Below, one piece after another: positions 33,933 to 42,294 of a DNA stretch of 64,000 nucleotides. The first letter of the stretch is position 1; each line of letters begins with the position of its first letter. This DNA comes from Gammaproteobacteria bacterium (lineage in GTDB: Bacteria; Pseudomonadota; Gammaproteobacteria; Pseudomonadales; Halieaceae): positions 124,001-188,000 of the forward strand of contig JAUICG010000002.1 in NCBI GenBank assembly GCA_030427485.1, written 5' to 3'. Below the pieces are notes generated by a model. The model was not told the origin of the DNA and did not search any database. It worked only from the letters and a program-made list of their open reading frames with translations. The position numbers and the translations under genes were made by a program.

Positions 33933-36182
33933 ATGAAAATATTCCCCCGATTGACCTTCTCCTCCCTGCTCTTACTGTTCTGTACTGCCAGTCTCGCCGA
34001 CAGCGATTATCCCCCAGCGATCAAGGCGATAGTCGAACAACGGTGCATGGTCTGCCACGGTTGCTACGATGCTCCCTGCCAACTGAAACTGGATGCCTGG
34101 GCCGGATTGCAACGCGGCGCCAGCAAGGAGGAGGTCTACGCACTGCGCCTGAAGGCAGCACCGCCCACCCGACTGTTTGAGGATGCGCAGACCGTCGGGC
34201 AATGGCGCGACAAGGGCTTCTATCCGATGCTCAACGAGAATAAGCCCGAACAAGGTGTCATGGCCCGCATGCTGGCCCTGAAGCAGCAACACCCTCTCCC
34301 GGTTGGCAATGTCCTGCCCGAGACCATTCCCCTGGGCCTGGACCGCGAGCAACAGTGCACCAAGCCGGAGACCTTTGAGACCTTCGCCGCGAACTATCCG
34401 TTATGGGGTATGCCTTACGGCCTGCCGGGCCTGGACAAGGATGAGCACGCGACCCTGGTCGACTGGCTGGACCAGGGCGCACCCGGCGTACCGTTCGTCG
34501 CGCCTTCGGCGGCAGCTGTCGGCGAGGTGGACCGCTGGGAATCCTTTTTCAATGGCGACAGCCTGAAACAGCAGCTGATGTCGCGCTATATGTACGAGCA
34601 CTTGTTCACTGCCAGTTTGTATTTTTCCGATCTTGGCGCAAACAGCCCGTATTATACGCTGGTCAGGTCGGCGACCCCGCCGGGACAGCCTATCGATATC
34701 ATCGCCACGCGGCGGCCGTTCGACGACCCGGGCCAGGCGCGTGTCTACTATCGCCTGCAGGTCCTGCGCACGGCGGTGCTGTCCAAACGGCACATGCCCT
34801 ATGCACTGAACGCACAGCGGATGGAACGCTGGCACTCACTGTTTCTCGATCCTGAATACGAGGTCACTGCGCTGCCCTCGTATGCGGCGGAGGTCGCTTC
34901 CAACCCGTTCATCGCCTATCGCGAACTGCCGCAGACCGCCCGCTATAAGTTCATGCTGGACGAGGCGCAGTTTACCATTATGGGTTTCATCAAGGGCCCG
35001 GTCTGTCGCGGCCAGGTGGCCCTGAACGTGATCGACGATCACTTCTGGGTGGTTTTCCTGGACCCCGACAGGAAAGGCGTCCAGGAAAACGCGGAATTTC
35101 TCGCGAAAGAGAGCAAGAACCTGCGCCTTCCCGCCGATAAAGTCGATGGTGCGCTGGTATCCATCGTCGAGTGGCTGGGTTACTCGCGTGAACAGTTGAA
35201 GTTCCTGAAAGCCAAGTTCGAGTATATCCAGAAAATGACAGGTCCCGACGGAACCAGGGTCGACCTCGACCTGATCTGGGATGGCGGTGGCAGGAATGAC
35301 AATGCCGCACTCACCGTATTCCGGCATGATAACAGCGCCTCCGTGGTGAAAGGCTTCGTGGGGCAGCAACCCAAAACGGCGTGGGTCATTGATTATTCCT
35401 TGCTGGAACGGATCCACTACCTGCTCGTCGCCGGTTACGACGTATTCGGCAATGTAGCCCACCAGCTTGAAACCCGCCTTTACATGGATTTCCTGCGCAT
35501 GGAGGGCGAGCAGAACTTCTTGTTCTTCCTGCCGCCGCAGGAACGCATCATTTTGCGCAATTTCTGGTACCGGGAAGCGCAGAAAGAAGCCAAGCAGTTC
35601 ATGATGACCGACTCTATCGCTTTCGACCGCACGTCTGACATCCAGTACAGGACGGATGACCCCAAAAGGGAATTGCTGGACATGTTGGCGCAGCGCCTGC
35701 CCGGTGCCGCCGCACAGCGCTACCAACCGGCGAGCTCGCAGTTTGACTCTCTGCAAACCCTTCAGGGGACACCCTTCAGCTTCATGCCGGAAGTGTCTTT
35801 CGTGCAGGTGACCGGCGACGCCCCCGATGCGGATGCGTACTACACCATCGTGCACAACGATGCCTTCCTGAACAACGCGCAGATATTTCACGAAGATCAA
35901 CGCCGCGTTCCCGAGGAAGACTACCTGACAGTGGTCAAGGGCTTCATCGGTTCCTACCCCAATGCGTTTTTCCGGGTAGCCGAGAGCGAACTGGGTAATT
36001 TCGTCGCGTCGGTCGAAGCCATGCGTAATGAAACTGATTACGCCAGCCTCGTGTCTCTCTACGGTGTGCGTCGCAACCAGGCCATGTTCTGGCCGCTTTC
36101 CGATGCCATCAATGAGCACTACCGGGAGACCTATCCGAGGGAAGCCGGACTGTTCGACGTAAATCGCTACGAAAACCGCTGA
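33933..36182 (+). CDS. cti: Fatty acid cis/trans isomerase
   Basis: 749-residue periplasmic enzyme that turns cis into trans unsaturated fatty acids in phospholipids, stiffening the membrane under stress. The signal peptide ends around SLADSD. The heme c motif is CMVCHGCYDAPCQL, at about residues 32-45. Later WGMPYGLPG and the long family-specific body are present, and length matches Cti of Pseudomonas. The open frame extends 900 bases upstream, but only ATG 33933 gives a signal peptide. Cti and Cfa compete for the same cis acyl chains. Confidence 0.93.
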   Translation: MKIFPRLTFSSLLLLFCTASLADSDYPPAIKAIVEQRCMVCHGCYDAPCQLKLDAWAGLQRGASKEEVYALRLKAAPPTRLFEDAQTVGQWRDKGFYPMLNENKPEQGVMARMLALKQQHPLPVGNVLPETIPLGLDREQQCTKPETFETFAANYPLWGMPYGLPGLDKDEHATLVDWLDQGAPGVPFVAPSAAAVGEVDRWESFFNGDSLKQQLMSRYMYEHLFTASLYFSDLGANSPYYTLVRSATPPGQPIDIIATRRPFDDPGQARVYYRLQVLRTAVLSKRHMPYALNAQRMERWHSLFLDPEYEVTALPSYAAEVASNPFIAYRELPQTARYKFMLDEAQFTIMGFIKGPVCRGQVALNVIDDHFWVVFLDPDRKGVQENAEFLAKESKNLRLPADKVDGALVSIVEWLGYSREQLKFLKAKFEYIQKMTGPDGTRVDLDLIWDGGGRNDNAALTVFRHDNSASVVKGFVGQQPKTAWVIDYSLLERIHYLLVAGYDVFGNVAHQLETRLYMDFLRMEGEQNFLFFLPPQERIILRNFWYREAQKEAKQFMMTDSIAFDRTSDIQYRTDDPKRELLDMLAQRLPGAAAQRYQPASSQFDSLQTLQGTPFSFMPEVSFVQVTGDAPDADAYYTIVHNDAFLNNAQIFHEDQRRVPEEDYLTVVKGFIGSYPNAFFRVAESELGNFVASVEAMRNETDYASLVSLYGVRRNQAMFWPLSDAINEHYRETYPREAGLFDVNRYENR

Positions 36183-36210
36183 TACGAAGCTTCGGAATGA
36201 GAGCGGCCGC

Positions 36211-36720
36211 ATGGTCTGGCCAAAATCAAATATCGTGCTGATTGGCATGCCCGGCTCCGGCAAGAGCACGGTAGGCGTGCTTCTGGCGAAGCGGATGTCG
36301 TACGACTTCATCGATACAGACCTGCTCATCCAGTCCGCGCAGAAACGCGCGCTGCAGGACATCGTCGATAGCGATGGGCACCTGGCCCTGCGGGCGATCG
36401 AAGAAACAATTCTGCTCTCGATCAATGTCCAACATCACGTTATCGCGACGGGCGGGAGCGCTGTGTACAGCGCGGCCGCAATGGCTCACCTCGCCGCCTC
36501 GGGCACGGTCGTTTTCCTGGATACCGACCTGGCTACGCTGGCAAGGCGCATAGACAATTTTGCCAGCCGTGGCCTGGCCAAGCGGCCAGGACAGAGCCTG
36601 GAAGATCTTTTCACAGAACGTGAGGCACTCTACAAGCAGGTCGCGGAAATCACGGTGCTCTGCTCCGGGTTGACGCAAGAGGAAGTTTGTTCAAAGATCG
36701 TCGAACAGATTGGTAACTGA
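36211..36720 (+). CDS. Shikimate kinase-like protein
   Basis: 169 residues phosphorylating shikimate at the 3-hydroxyl. P-loop IVLIGMPGSGKSTVG, then the DTD of FIDTDLLIQ, the GG of VIATGGSAV and the lid region RGLAKRPGQSLEDLF. The usual FR-x2-E is LRAIEE here. It sits alone, 28 bases after cti and away from aroB, so it may be a second or alternative copy. It could also act on another small hydroxylated substrate. Confidence 0.85.
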   Translation: MVWPKSNIVLIGMPGSGKSTVGVLLAKRMSYDFIDTDLLIQSAQKRALQDIVDSDGHLALRAIEETILLSINVQHHVIATGGSAVYSAAAMAHLAASGTVVFLDTDLATLARRIDNFASRGLAKRPGQSLEDLFTEREALYKQVAEITVLCSGLTQEEVCSKIVEQIGN

Positions 36721-36734
36721 CCTGAATGGCGCTT

Positions 36735-36895
36735 GCTTAAGCTCAAATCCGCCGCTGAGGCGTTTTGGCTTCCCTGGTCCTGCGGGACCGTGCGAGGCAG
36801 GACGCCGAGCGCGAGCCCCCATGGAAGGTTTCACGGCGGGTCCCACTGGACCAGGGAAGCTGAAACGCCGGAGTTTGGCCGGATTCAAGTGGTGC
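36735..36895. repeat. Imperfect long inverted repeat, likely dispersed palindromic element
   Basis: Arms 36761-36789 and 36839-36867 agree at 25 of 29 positions (core GCTTCCCTGGTCC against GGACCAGGGAAGC). Weaker symmetry extends outward to about 36735 and 36895. The loop contains GACGCCGAGCGCGAGCCCCCATGG and GGTTTCACGGCGGGTCCCAC. Such composite palindromes resemble dispersed intergenic repeats. The small open frames across it are not credible genes. Confidence 0.6.
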
Positions 36896-36932
36896 ATCCC
36901 AGACACACCGCGGCAAGCGACAGGAGGAGTTT

Positions 36933-37394
36933 ATGAGCGTCGATGAAGCCTTTAACTACAGGAAAGTGAGCGAGACCACCTGTACCGCCGGACTGTTAAG
37001 CGAGGAACAACTCTGCGCCCTGAAGCAGGAGGGCTATCAATCCGTGATCAACCTGTTACCCGACGACAGCGAGTACGCGCTGCAAGGCGAGCGGGAACTG
37101 GTCGAACGACAGGGCCTGGGCTACGCCTACATCCCGGTAGACTTCAACGCCCCGCAGGAACAGGACTACATGGCGTTCGAGCGCGCGCTAATTGCCCGGC
37201 GCGGCGAAAAAATGATGATCCATTGCGCCGCCAATTACCGGGTATCGGCTTTCTATGCAATTTATGCCCACCGCAACCTGGACTGGCCTGCCCGGAAAGC
37301 CCGCGAGCATATCACTTCAATATGGGACCCTGCAGCTTACCAGCCGTGGGAGGCATTCATTTCGCGCATGCTGTCCGCAAACCGGACAGCATGA
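36933..37394 (+). CDS. Protein tyrosine phosphatase-like protein (C-x4-R type)
   Basis: 153 residues. The phosphate loop is MMIHCAANYRVSAFYAIYAH, C followed by four residues and R, as in the DUF442/beta-lactamase-hydrolase-like phosphatase group rather than classical C-x5-R enzymes. The N-terminal YQSVINLLPDDSEYAL is also typical of that group. The general-acid aspartate cannot be fixed. A strong GGAGGAG precedes ATG 36933. Substrate unknown. Confidence 0.82.
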   Translation: MSVDEAFNYRKVSETTCTAGLLSEEQLCALKQEGYQSVINLLPDDSEYALQGERELVERQGLGYAYIPVDFNAPQEQDYMAFERALIARRGEKMMIHCAANYRVSAFYAIYAHRNLDWPARKAREHITSIWDPAAYQPWEAFISRMLSANRTA

Positions 37395-37443
37395 TTTTTT
37401 TCAGGGACGCCTCAGGCGTTCACCAACCCGGGCAGGTTATCCT

Positions 37444-37869
37444 ATGAAAGCCATGACTAAACTTCTTTTCATCAGCGCGCTTGCTTCATCCGCCAGCCTG
37501 GCGTTCGCTTTCGAGCCGACCGAACAGGTCACCGTAACACCGTTGCTGAAAACGCAGGAAAGCTGGGATGGCAAGCCCATCGTCTACCCCGGGGGACGGG
37601 CGGAAGTCACCGTGGTGCAGGTGGAGATCGCACCGGGAGGGGAAACCGGGTGGCACCTGCACCCTGTACCGTCCTTTGGCATGGTGCTTGAAGGCGAGAT
37701 GACGGTACACCTCAAATCGGGGGAAACCCTGTCGCTGAAAGCGGGAGACCCCGCTGTTGAAACCGTCAATGTGATGCACAACGGTCGCAACACCGGGACG
37801 GTGCCGGTCAAACTACTGGTGTTTTATGCCGGCAACACCGAAGAAGCGCTGACCGTCAGGGAGGAATAA
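37444..37869 (+). CDS. Exported cupin domain protein
   Basis: 141 residues with a signal peptide cut around AFAF at residue 23. The cupin motif is APGGETGWHLHPVPSFGMVLEG, with metal-binding histidines HLH and the glutamate in EGEMTV. Periplasmic small cupins of this type have unknown substrates. ATG 37444 is the only start giving a signal peptide; the open frame runs back into the phosphatase gene. Confidence 0.85.
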   Translation: MKAMTKLLFISALASSASLAFAFEPTEQVTVTPLLKTQESWDGKPIVYPGGRAEVTVVQVEIAPGGETGWHLHPVPSFGMVLEGEMTVHLKSGETLSLKAGDPAVETVNVMHNGRNTGTVPVKLLVFYAGNTEEALTVREE

Positions 37870-37888
37870 GCGGCGGTTGACAGCAGGC

Positions 37889-38641
37889 CTACTCCACCCC
37901 GCCGTAACGCTCATCCCATTTCCTGATAATGGCATCCAGAGAGCCGTCCTTTTGCCGCGCCTCCAGCGCGCGGTTGAAAGCGGCGATCATCGCCTCACCC
38001 TCGGGCCATGCGCGGCTCGCGGCCACGTGACGCTCTACCGGGGATAAGGCTATCTCCGTAACCGCAAACTGCGTGATCCTATCATTGAAAAACTCGTGCA
38101 GTTGCATGGCCGCGGTACGCTGGTCGGCGATGACGAAGTCCACTTTGCCGTCCAGCAGGTTAAGTAGATTGGGCACCAGTTGATCTTCCTCCACCAGCGT
38201 CAAATCGGGAATCGTCGAAAAGTCGACACCGTAGGCGTAGTCGGTCCTGACGCCCAGGCGGCTGCCGGCCAACTGGTCGAGACTCCAGTAACGCCCCTGG
38301 TTCGAGCGCAATTTGAGTATCAGGAGCTTGCTTTGCAGGTAGGGTTTGCTGAACAACAGGTCCTTTTCCCTCTCCGGTGAATACCAGACAGCCGCGAGGG
38401 CATCGTAGACATCCACCTCCGTGCCCTCCAGCGCCCGGGACCAGTTTTCGATGGTAATCCTGGGTGTAAAGTCAGTGTCCGCGAAAACCGTTTTCACCAG
38501 TTCCAGCGCCAGTCCCTGCTCCGGTAATTTCGCGTCCGCATACGGCGGCGATGTGTTGGCCATCAGGCTGAATTCCTGAGCCGCCTGCACTGCTGTACTG
38601 ACAATCGCTGCAAGCAGCGCCGTTAATATCCATCTCGACAT
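37889..38641 (-). CDS. Periplasmic solute-binding protein (SBP_bac_3 type)
   Basis: 250 residues with a signal peptide MSRWILTALLAAIVSTAVQA. The sequence FSLMANTSPPYADAKLPEQG starts the amino-acid-binding-type fold, followed by SKPYLQSKLLILKL and VDFVIADQRTAAMQL. No ABC permease genes are adjacent, so it may be a sensor-like or orphan binding protein. Confidence 0.86.
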   Translation of the reverse strand: MSRWILTALLAAIVSTAVQAAQEFSLMANTSPPYADAKLPEQGLALELVKTVFADTDFTPRITIENWSRALEGTEVDVYDALAAVWYSPEREKDLLFSKPYLQSKLLILKLRSNQGRYWSLDQLAGSRLGVRTDYAYGVDFSTIPDLTLVEEDQLVPNLLNLLDGKVDFVIADQRTAAMQLHEFFNDRITQFAVTEIALSPVERHVAASRAWPEGEAMIAAFNRALEARQKDGSLDAIIRKWDERYGGVE

Positions 38642-38733
38642 GCCAAACCCCGGTTGCACAAACAGAAAAAGTGTCCCAATCAGCGCATGGTACCCCGAAA
38701 AGCCCGCGCGATTCCATGTTCACCGTAAACACC

Positions 38734-39270
38734 CTACCACATCAGATCATCCGGTATCTGGTAGTCCGCATAGGGATCGTCCTCATCCGCTGCGTTCGGC
38801 TCATACTGGTTCAATACCACGACAAGCTCTGCATCCCGCTGTGCGATTTTCTGTGCGGCGGCCGCCGGCAGCAACTCATAGCCTTCGTCCAGCCTGACAA
38901 TGGCCAATCGCCCGTTTGCCAGTTCACCCTGTATTTTCTGCGTGACATACAGCTTCTTTATCCGCGTGCCGTCTTTGAACTGATACGCCACATCACCGCC
39001 TTCCCTATTAATACGGTTCATTGTAATCAGCTGGACTATCTGCGCCCTGACCGCTTTCCTTTCGGCAGCCGCCTGCTGCTCCCTGTTCAGCTGCCGATCG
39101 CGTTCGGCTTTTTCAAGTTGTTTCTGTCGGGCCTGCTCCCTGGTTTCATCGATATGCACCTGCCCTTTCTGGCGACCCCGGACTTCCTTGCGCTGCGCCT
39201 GCTTGAGCTGCTTTGCCTTCTTCTTGTCGACAAGGCCGGATTGGAGAAGTTGATCCTGCAATGAAGCCAT
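38734..39270 (-). CDS. DUF2058 family protein (YaiL-like)
   Basis: 178 residues, strongly charged. MASLQDQLLQSGLVDKKKAK and a lysine/arginine/glutamine-rich helix to about residue 75 are followed by VAYQFKDGTRIKKLYV and LDEGYELLPAAAAQKIAQRD. This is the standard DUF2058 layout. E. coli YaiL was described as nucleoprotein-like, but function is not established. Confidence 0.93.
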   Translation of the reverse strand: MASLQDQLLQSGLVDKKKAKQLKQAQRKEVRGRQKGQVHIDETREQARQKQLEKAERDRQLNREQQAAAERKAVRAQIVQLITMNRINREGGDVAYQFKDGTRIKKLYVTQKIQGELANGRLAIVRLDEGYELLPAAAAQKIAQRDAELVVVLNQYEPNAADEDDPYADYQIPDDLMW

Positions 39271-39431
39271 GGCAGCTGCCTGTAGTTAAACCATTGAGGC
39301 CGCCAATTATCGTTAATCGCGACTTCCCTGGCAAACGGCAGTGCAAAAACCCGGCCTGCAATACTTGCCGGGGAGTAGCCGGGTGATATGCTGCAGGGGC
39401 CCGGAATCCATCGCAGACAACGAGGTTCACC

Positions 39432-40337
39432 TTGAGCAAGAAAAGAGTTTTTGCGTCACTCGTCGCCGTCGCAATCGTGGCGGTTGCGGCTATCCAGTTC
39501 ATACCCGCGCCAGCGCTGGTAATACCCGCGCAGCTTCCGGCGGAACAACGCGTCGCTCACCGGCTCCTCAATTTTGAGGGCATCCCCAATTTCCGTGATC
39601 TCGGTGGCTACCCCACAACGGACGGCAGGCAGGTGAAGTGGGGCGTGCTCTACCGTGCGGGTACGTTCGCCGGGAGTTCCAGCGCCGATTTGCAGCGGTT
39701 GGGCGAGCTTGATCTCCGGACGCTGATAGATTTTCGTTCCGCCGCCGAAAAGGAGGCCGAGCCCAATCGCCTGCCTGACCCGGCCGGCTTCAACGTCGTG
39801 GAAATCCCCACGCTGGATGACGGCAACGAGGCCATGGTCGAGGAAATCACCGAACGCATCGAGAGCGGAAACTTCGATGGCTTCGATCCCAACGAACTCA
39901 TGCTGGATGCCAACCGGCAGTTCGCCAGCACCTTTACTCCCCAGTTTCGCGAGTTCATACAGACGGTACTGAAAGCCGATGGCGCACCTGTCGTCTGGCA
40001 CTGCACCGCCGGAAAAGACCGCACCGGCTTTGCCTCGGCAATCCTGTTGCGCATCCTCGGTGTACCGCAGGACGTGGTCATGCAGGATTATATGGCCAGC
40101 AAGCAGCATGCGCTTCGGGCACGCGAATCACAGATCATGCTGCTGCGCCTGTTCAAGGGCGAGGAGGCAGCCGACAAAGTATCCATCATGCTGGGCGTGG
40201 AAGAGGATTGGCTGGCAGCCGGCTTCAAACAAATTGACGATACCTGGGGTAGTTTCGACGACTATGTTCACCGCGGTTTGCAGCTTAGCGATGCGGACAT
40301 TGCGCGGTTGCGGGCCACACTACTGAGCCCGCCCTGA
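39432..40337 (+). CDS. Exported/anchored tyrosine phosphatase (Y_phosphatase3)
   Basis: 301 residues with an N-terminal membrane helix (FASLVAVAIVAVAAIQFI). The family start is FEGIPNFRDLGGYPTTDGRQ. The active loop is VVWHCTAGKDRTGFASAILL, a classical C-x5-R. It starts with TTG preceded by GAGG. Relatives dephosphorylate phosphotyrosine or phosphoinositides, some being virulence factors. The membrane helix suggests periplasmic location. Confidence 0.9.
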   Translation: MSKKRVFASLVAVAIVAVAAIQFIPAPALVIPAQLPAEQRVAHRLLNFEGIPNFRDLGGYPTTDGRQVKWGVLYRAGTFAGSSSADLQRLGELDLRTLIDFRSAAEKEAEPNRLPDPAGFNVVEIPTLDDGNEAMVEEITERIESGNFDGFDPNELMLDANRQFASTFTPQFREFIQTVLKADGAPVVWHCTAGKDRTGFASAILLRILGVPQDVVMQDYMASKQHALRARESQIMLLRLFKGEEAADKVSIMLGVEEDWLAAGFKQIDDTWGSFDDYVHRGLQLSDADIARLRATLLSPP

Positions 40338-40374
40338 GCTGCAGGAACGTCCGGCAGGACCCCTGCGATAATCG

Positions 40375-41742
40375 CTAACCAAAAACGCCCATCACGAAAA
40401 TAACCAGTACCGCCGGCGGCACCACGAAACGAATCAGGAAATACCAGATCCTGTAGTCACCCGCGGTGCTGCCCAGTTCGTCCTCGGAAACCGCCCTGCT
40501 GACAAACCAGCCGACGAAGATGGCGATCAGTAAACCACCGACGGGCAGCAGTATCTGGTTGGAAAAATAATCCATGCTGTCGTTGAAGTTTCTGCCGTTT
40601 ATCGTCCAGTGATCCATCGCGTTGTACGACAGGATAGACAGCACACTGAACACCGCGATAGAAGCGACAAGCAACAGTGCGCTCTTGTGCCTGGGCATAT
40701 CGAAACGCTCTTCAAGCCAGGAGTTCACCGCCTCCACCAGGCCGACCATGGAAGTAATTCCCGCGACCGCCAGCATCAGGAAAAACAATACGCTGAAGCC
40801 GTGGCCGCCGGGCATCTGGGCGAAGCCCACGGGCAGTGTCTTGAAGATCAGACCCGCGCCGGCGGCGGGATCCATGCCGTTGCTGAAAACGACGGGGAAT
40901 ACCACCAGCCCCGCCAGCAGTGCCACGCCGGTATCCAGCGTGACGATGATCAGCACGGAGCGCGTGATGGACACCGATTTCGGCAGGTAGGAACCATATA
41001 CCATCATGCCCGCCATCGCCGCGCTCAGGGAGAAAAACGCCTGGCCGACCGCTGCGAGCACGCTGGCAAACCCGATCTTGCTGAAATCCGGCGTGAACAA
41101 CCAGGAAACCGCCCTGGAGAATCCGTGTCCCTGCTGGGAAACAGGTGATGCGAAGTAATTGTAGACAGCCAGACCCACGAGCAGCACAAACAACAGCGGC
41201 ATCAGCACGGTAACCGCGCGTTCAATGCCGTCCTTTACCCCGGCGTAAATGATCAGCCCGGTAATGGCCAGTCCCATCAACGTCCAGAACAGCATACCGA
41301 GGTTGTCGCCCAGTACCGCTGCGAACTCGGCGTTGGCAGAGACACTGTCAAAACCGGCAAACCCGGTGGTAATTGCCTTGAACAGATACCAGAGCACCCA
41401 TCCGACAACCACGGCGTAGACAATCTCGATGGTGTAGGCGGCAAGCAGGCCCATCCCCCCCACCAGCCGCCAGTGCCTGGATTTCCCGTTTTCCCGGGCC
41501 ACGCTGGCCATCGCAGTGGTGGGACTGCCCTGCCCGCGACGACCGATCAGTATCTCCGCTATCAGGATCGGGGCGCCTATACCGAATGCGCAGGCCAGGT
41601 AGATCAACACGAATGCCGCGCCGCCATTCTCGCCCGTGATGTACGGGAACCGCCAGATATTGCCCAGGCCGACCGCGAAACCGACCGAGGCCATCAGGAA
41701 CCCGAATCGCGAAGACCAGTGCGCACCGCCCACCGCTGCCAT
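40375..41742 (-). CDS. Sodium-dependent transporter (NSS/SNF family)
   Basis: 455 residues with about 11 membrane helices. The sodium/substrate motif in helix 1 is VGLGNIWRFPYITGENGGAAF, as in LeuT. It is a Na+-coupled symporter for amino acids or similar small molecules; the substrate cannot be named. Confidence 0.93.
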   Translation of the reverse strand: MAAVGGAHWSSRFGFLMASVGFAVGLGNIWRFPYITGENGGAAFVLIYLACAFGIGAPILIAEILIGRRGQGSPTTAMASVARENGKSRHWRLVGGMGLLAAYTIEIVYAVVVGWVLWYLFKAITTGFAGFDSVSANAEFAAVLGDNLGMLFWTLMGLAITGLIIYAGVKDGIERAVTVLMPLLFVLLVGLAVYNYFASPVSQQGHGFSRAVSWLFTPDFSKIGFASVLAAVGQAFFSLSAAMAGMMVYGSYLPKSVSITRSVLIIVTLDTGVALLAGLVVFPVVFSNGMDPAAGAGLIFKTLPVGFAQMPGGHGFSVLFFLMLAVAGITSMVGLVEAVNSWLEERFDMPRHKSALLLVASIAVFSVLSILSYNAMDHWTINGRNFNDSMDYFSNQILLPVGGLLIAIFVGWFVSRAVSEDELGSTAGDYRIWYFLIRFVVPPAVLVIFVMGVFG

Positions 41743-41916
41743 ATACCACTCCCGTTTGCATTGTTATCCGCGCAGTCTACACAAATAGATGTACACGTGG
41801 CGACTCCCGGAGGAATCCCGACACAATTTCACTCTGGACAGCACCACGCGCATTCTCTAGTGTGGCGTAAAGTACGCCTGACTCAACAACCACTACCAGC
41901 ATAGGAATGACAGCCA

Positions 41917-42267
41917 ATGAAAGCCCTGATCACCGCACTTCTGTTCACTGCCAGTCTGCTCGTGGCCAATTCGGCAATGAGCACGATGCCGATCAACGAA
42001 TACGTCGAGAGCAAGCAGAACGAGCAGAAATGGTCTGTTACCGGAGTCTACCTCAACGGCGTCGGTGTGGGCGCGACGATGGCGGCGGCTATCTTGCTAC
42101 AGCAGAATTTGCCCTCGCTGTTTTGCCAGCCGAAGGAAATAGAACTCGGGCGCAAGGACTACACAAGGCTGATTGATGCGTTTATTGCCAAGAACGACAT
42201 CCCCGATGAAACGCCGGTGGAAACGGTTCTGATAATGGCGCTCATTACCGCGTTTCCCTGCAAGTAG
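41917..42267 (+). CDS. Rap1a/Tai-like small exported protein
   Basis: 116 residues with a signal peptide (MKALITALLFTASLLVANSA). The layout GVYLNGVGVGATMAA, a conserved cysteine in LFCQPKEIELG, then IDAFIAKN and a terminal ALITAFPC looks like the Rap1a/Tai immunity-protein family. The paired cysteines probably form a disulfide in the periplasm. No toxin gene is adjacent, so any immunity role is unproven. Confidence 0.6.
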   Translation: MKALITALLFTASLLVANSAMSTMPINEYVESKQNEQKWSVTGVYLNGVGVGATMAAAILLQQNLPSLFCQPKEIELGRKDYTRLIDAFIAKNDIPDETPVETVLIMALITAFPCK

Positions 42268-42294
42268 GCGGGGAAGCGAAGCCGGGGCCAAACC

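Noticed and set aside
34836..36425. 529-codon minus-strand open frame
   Set aside because: Antisense of cti.
36710..36946. Small overlapping open frames in both directions
   Set aside because: They lie in the imperfect inverted repeat and translate to symmetric, non-protein-like sequences.
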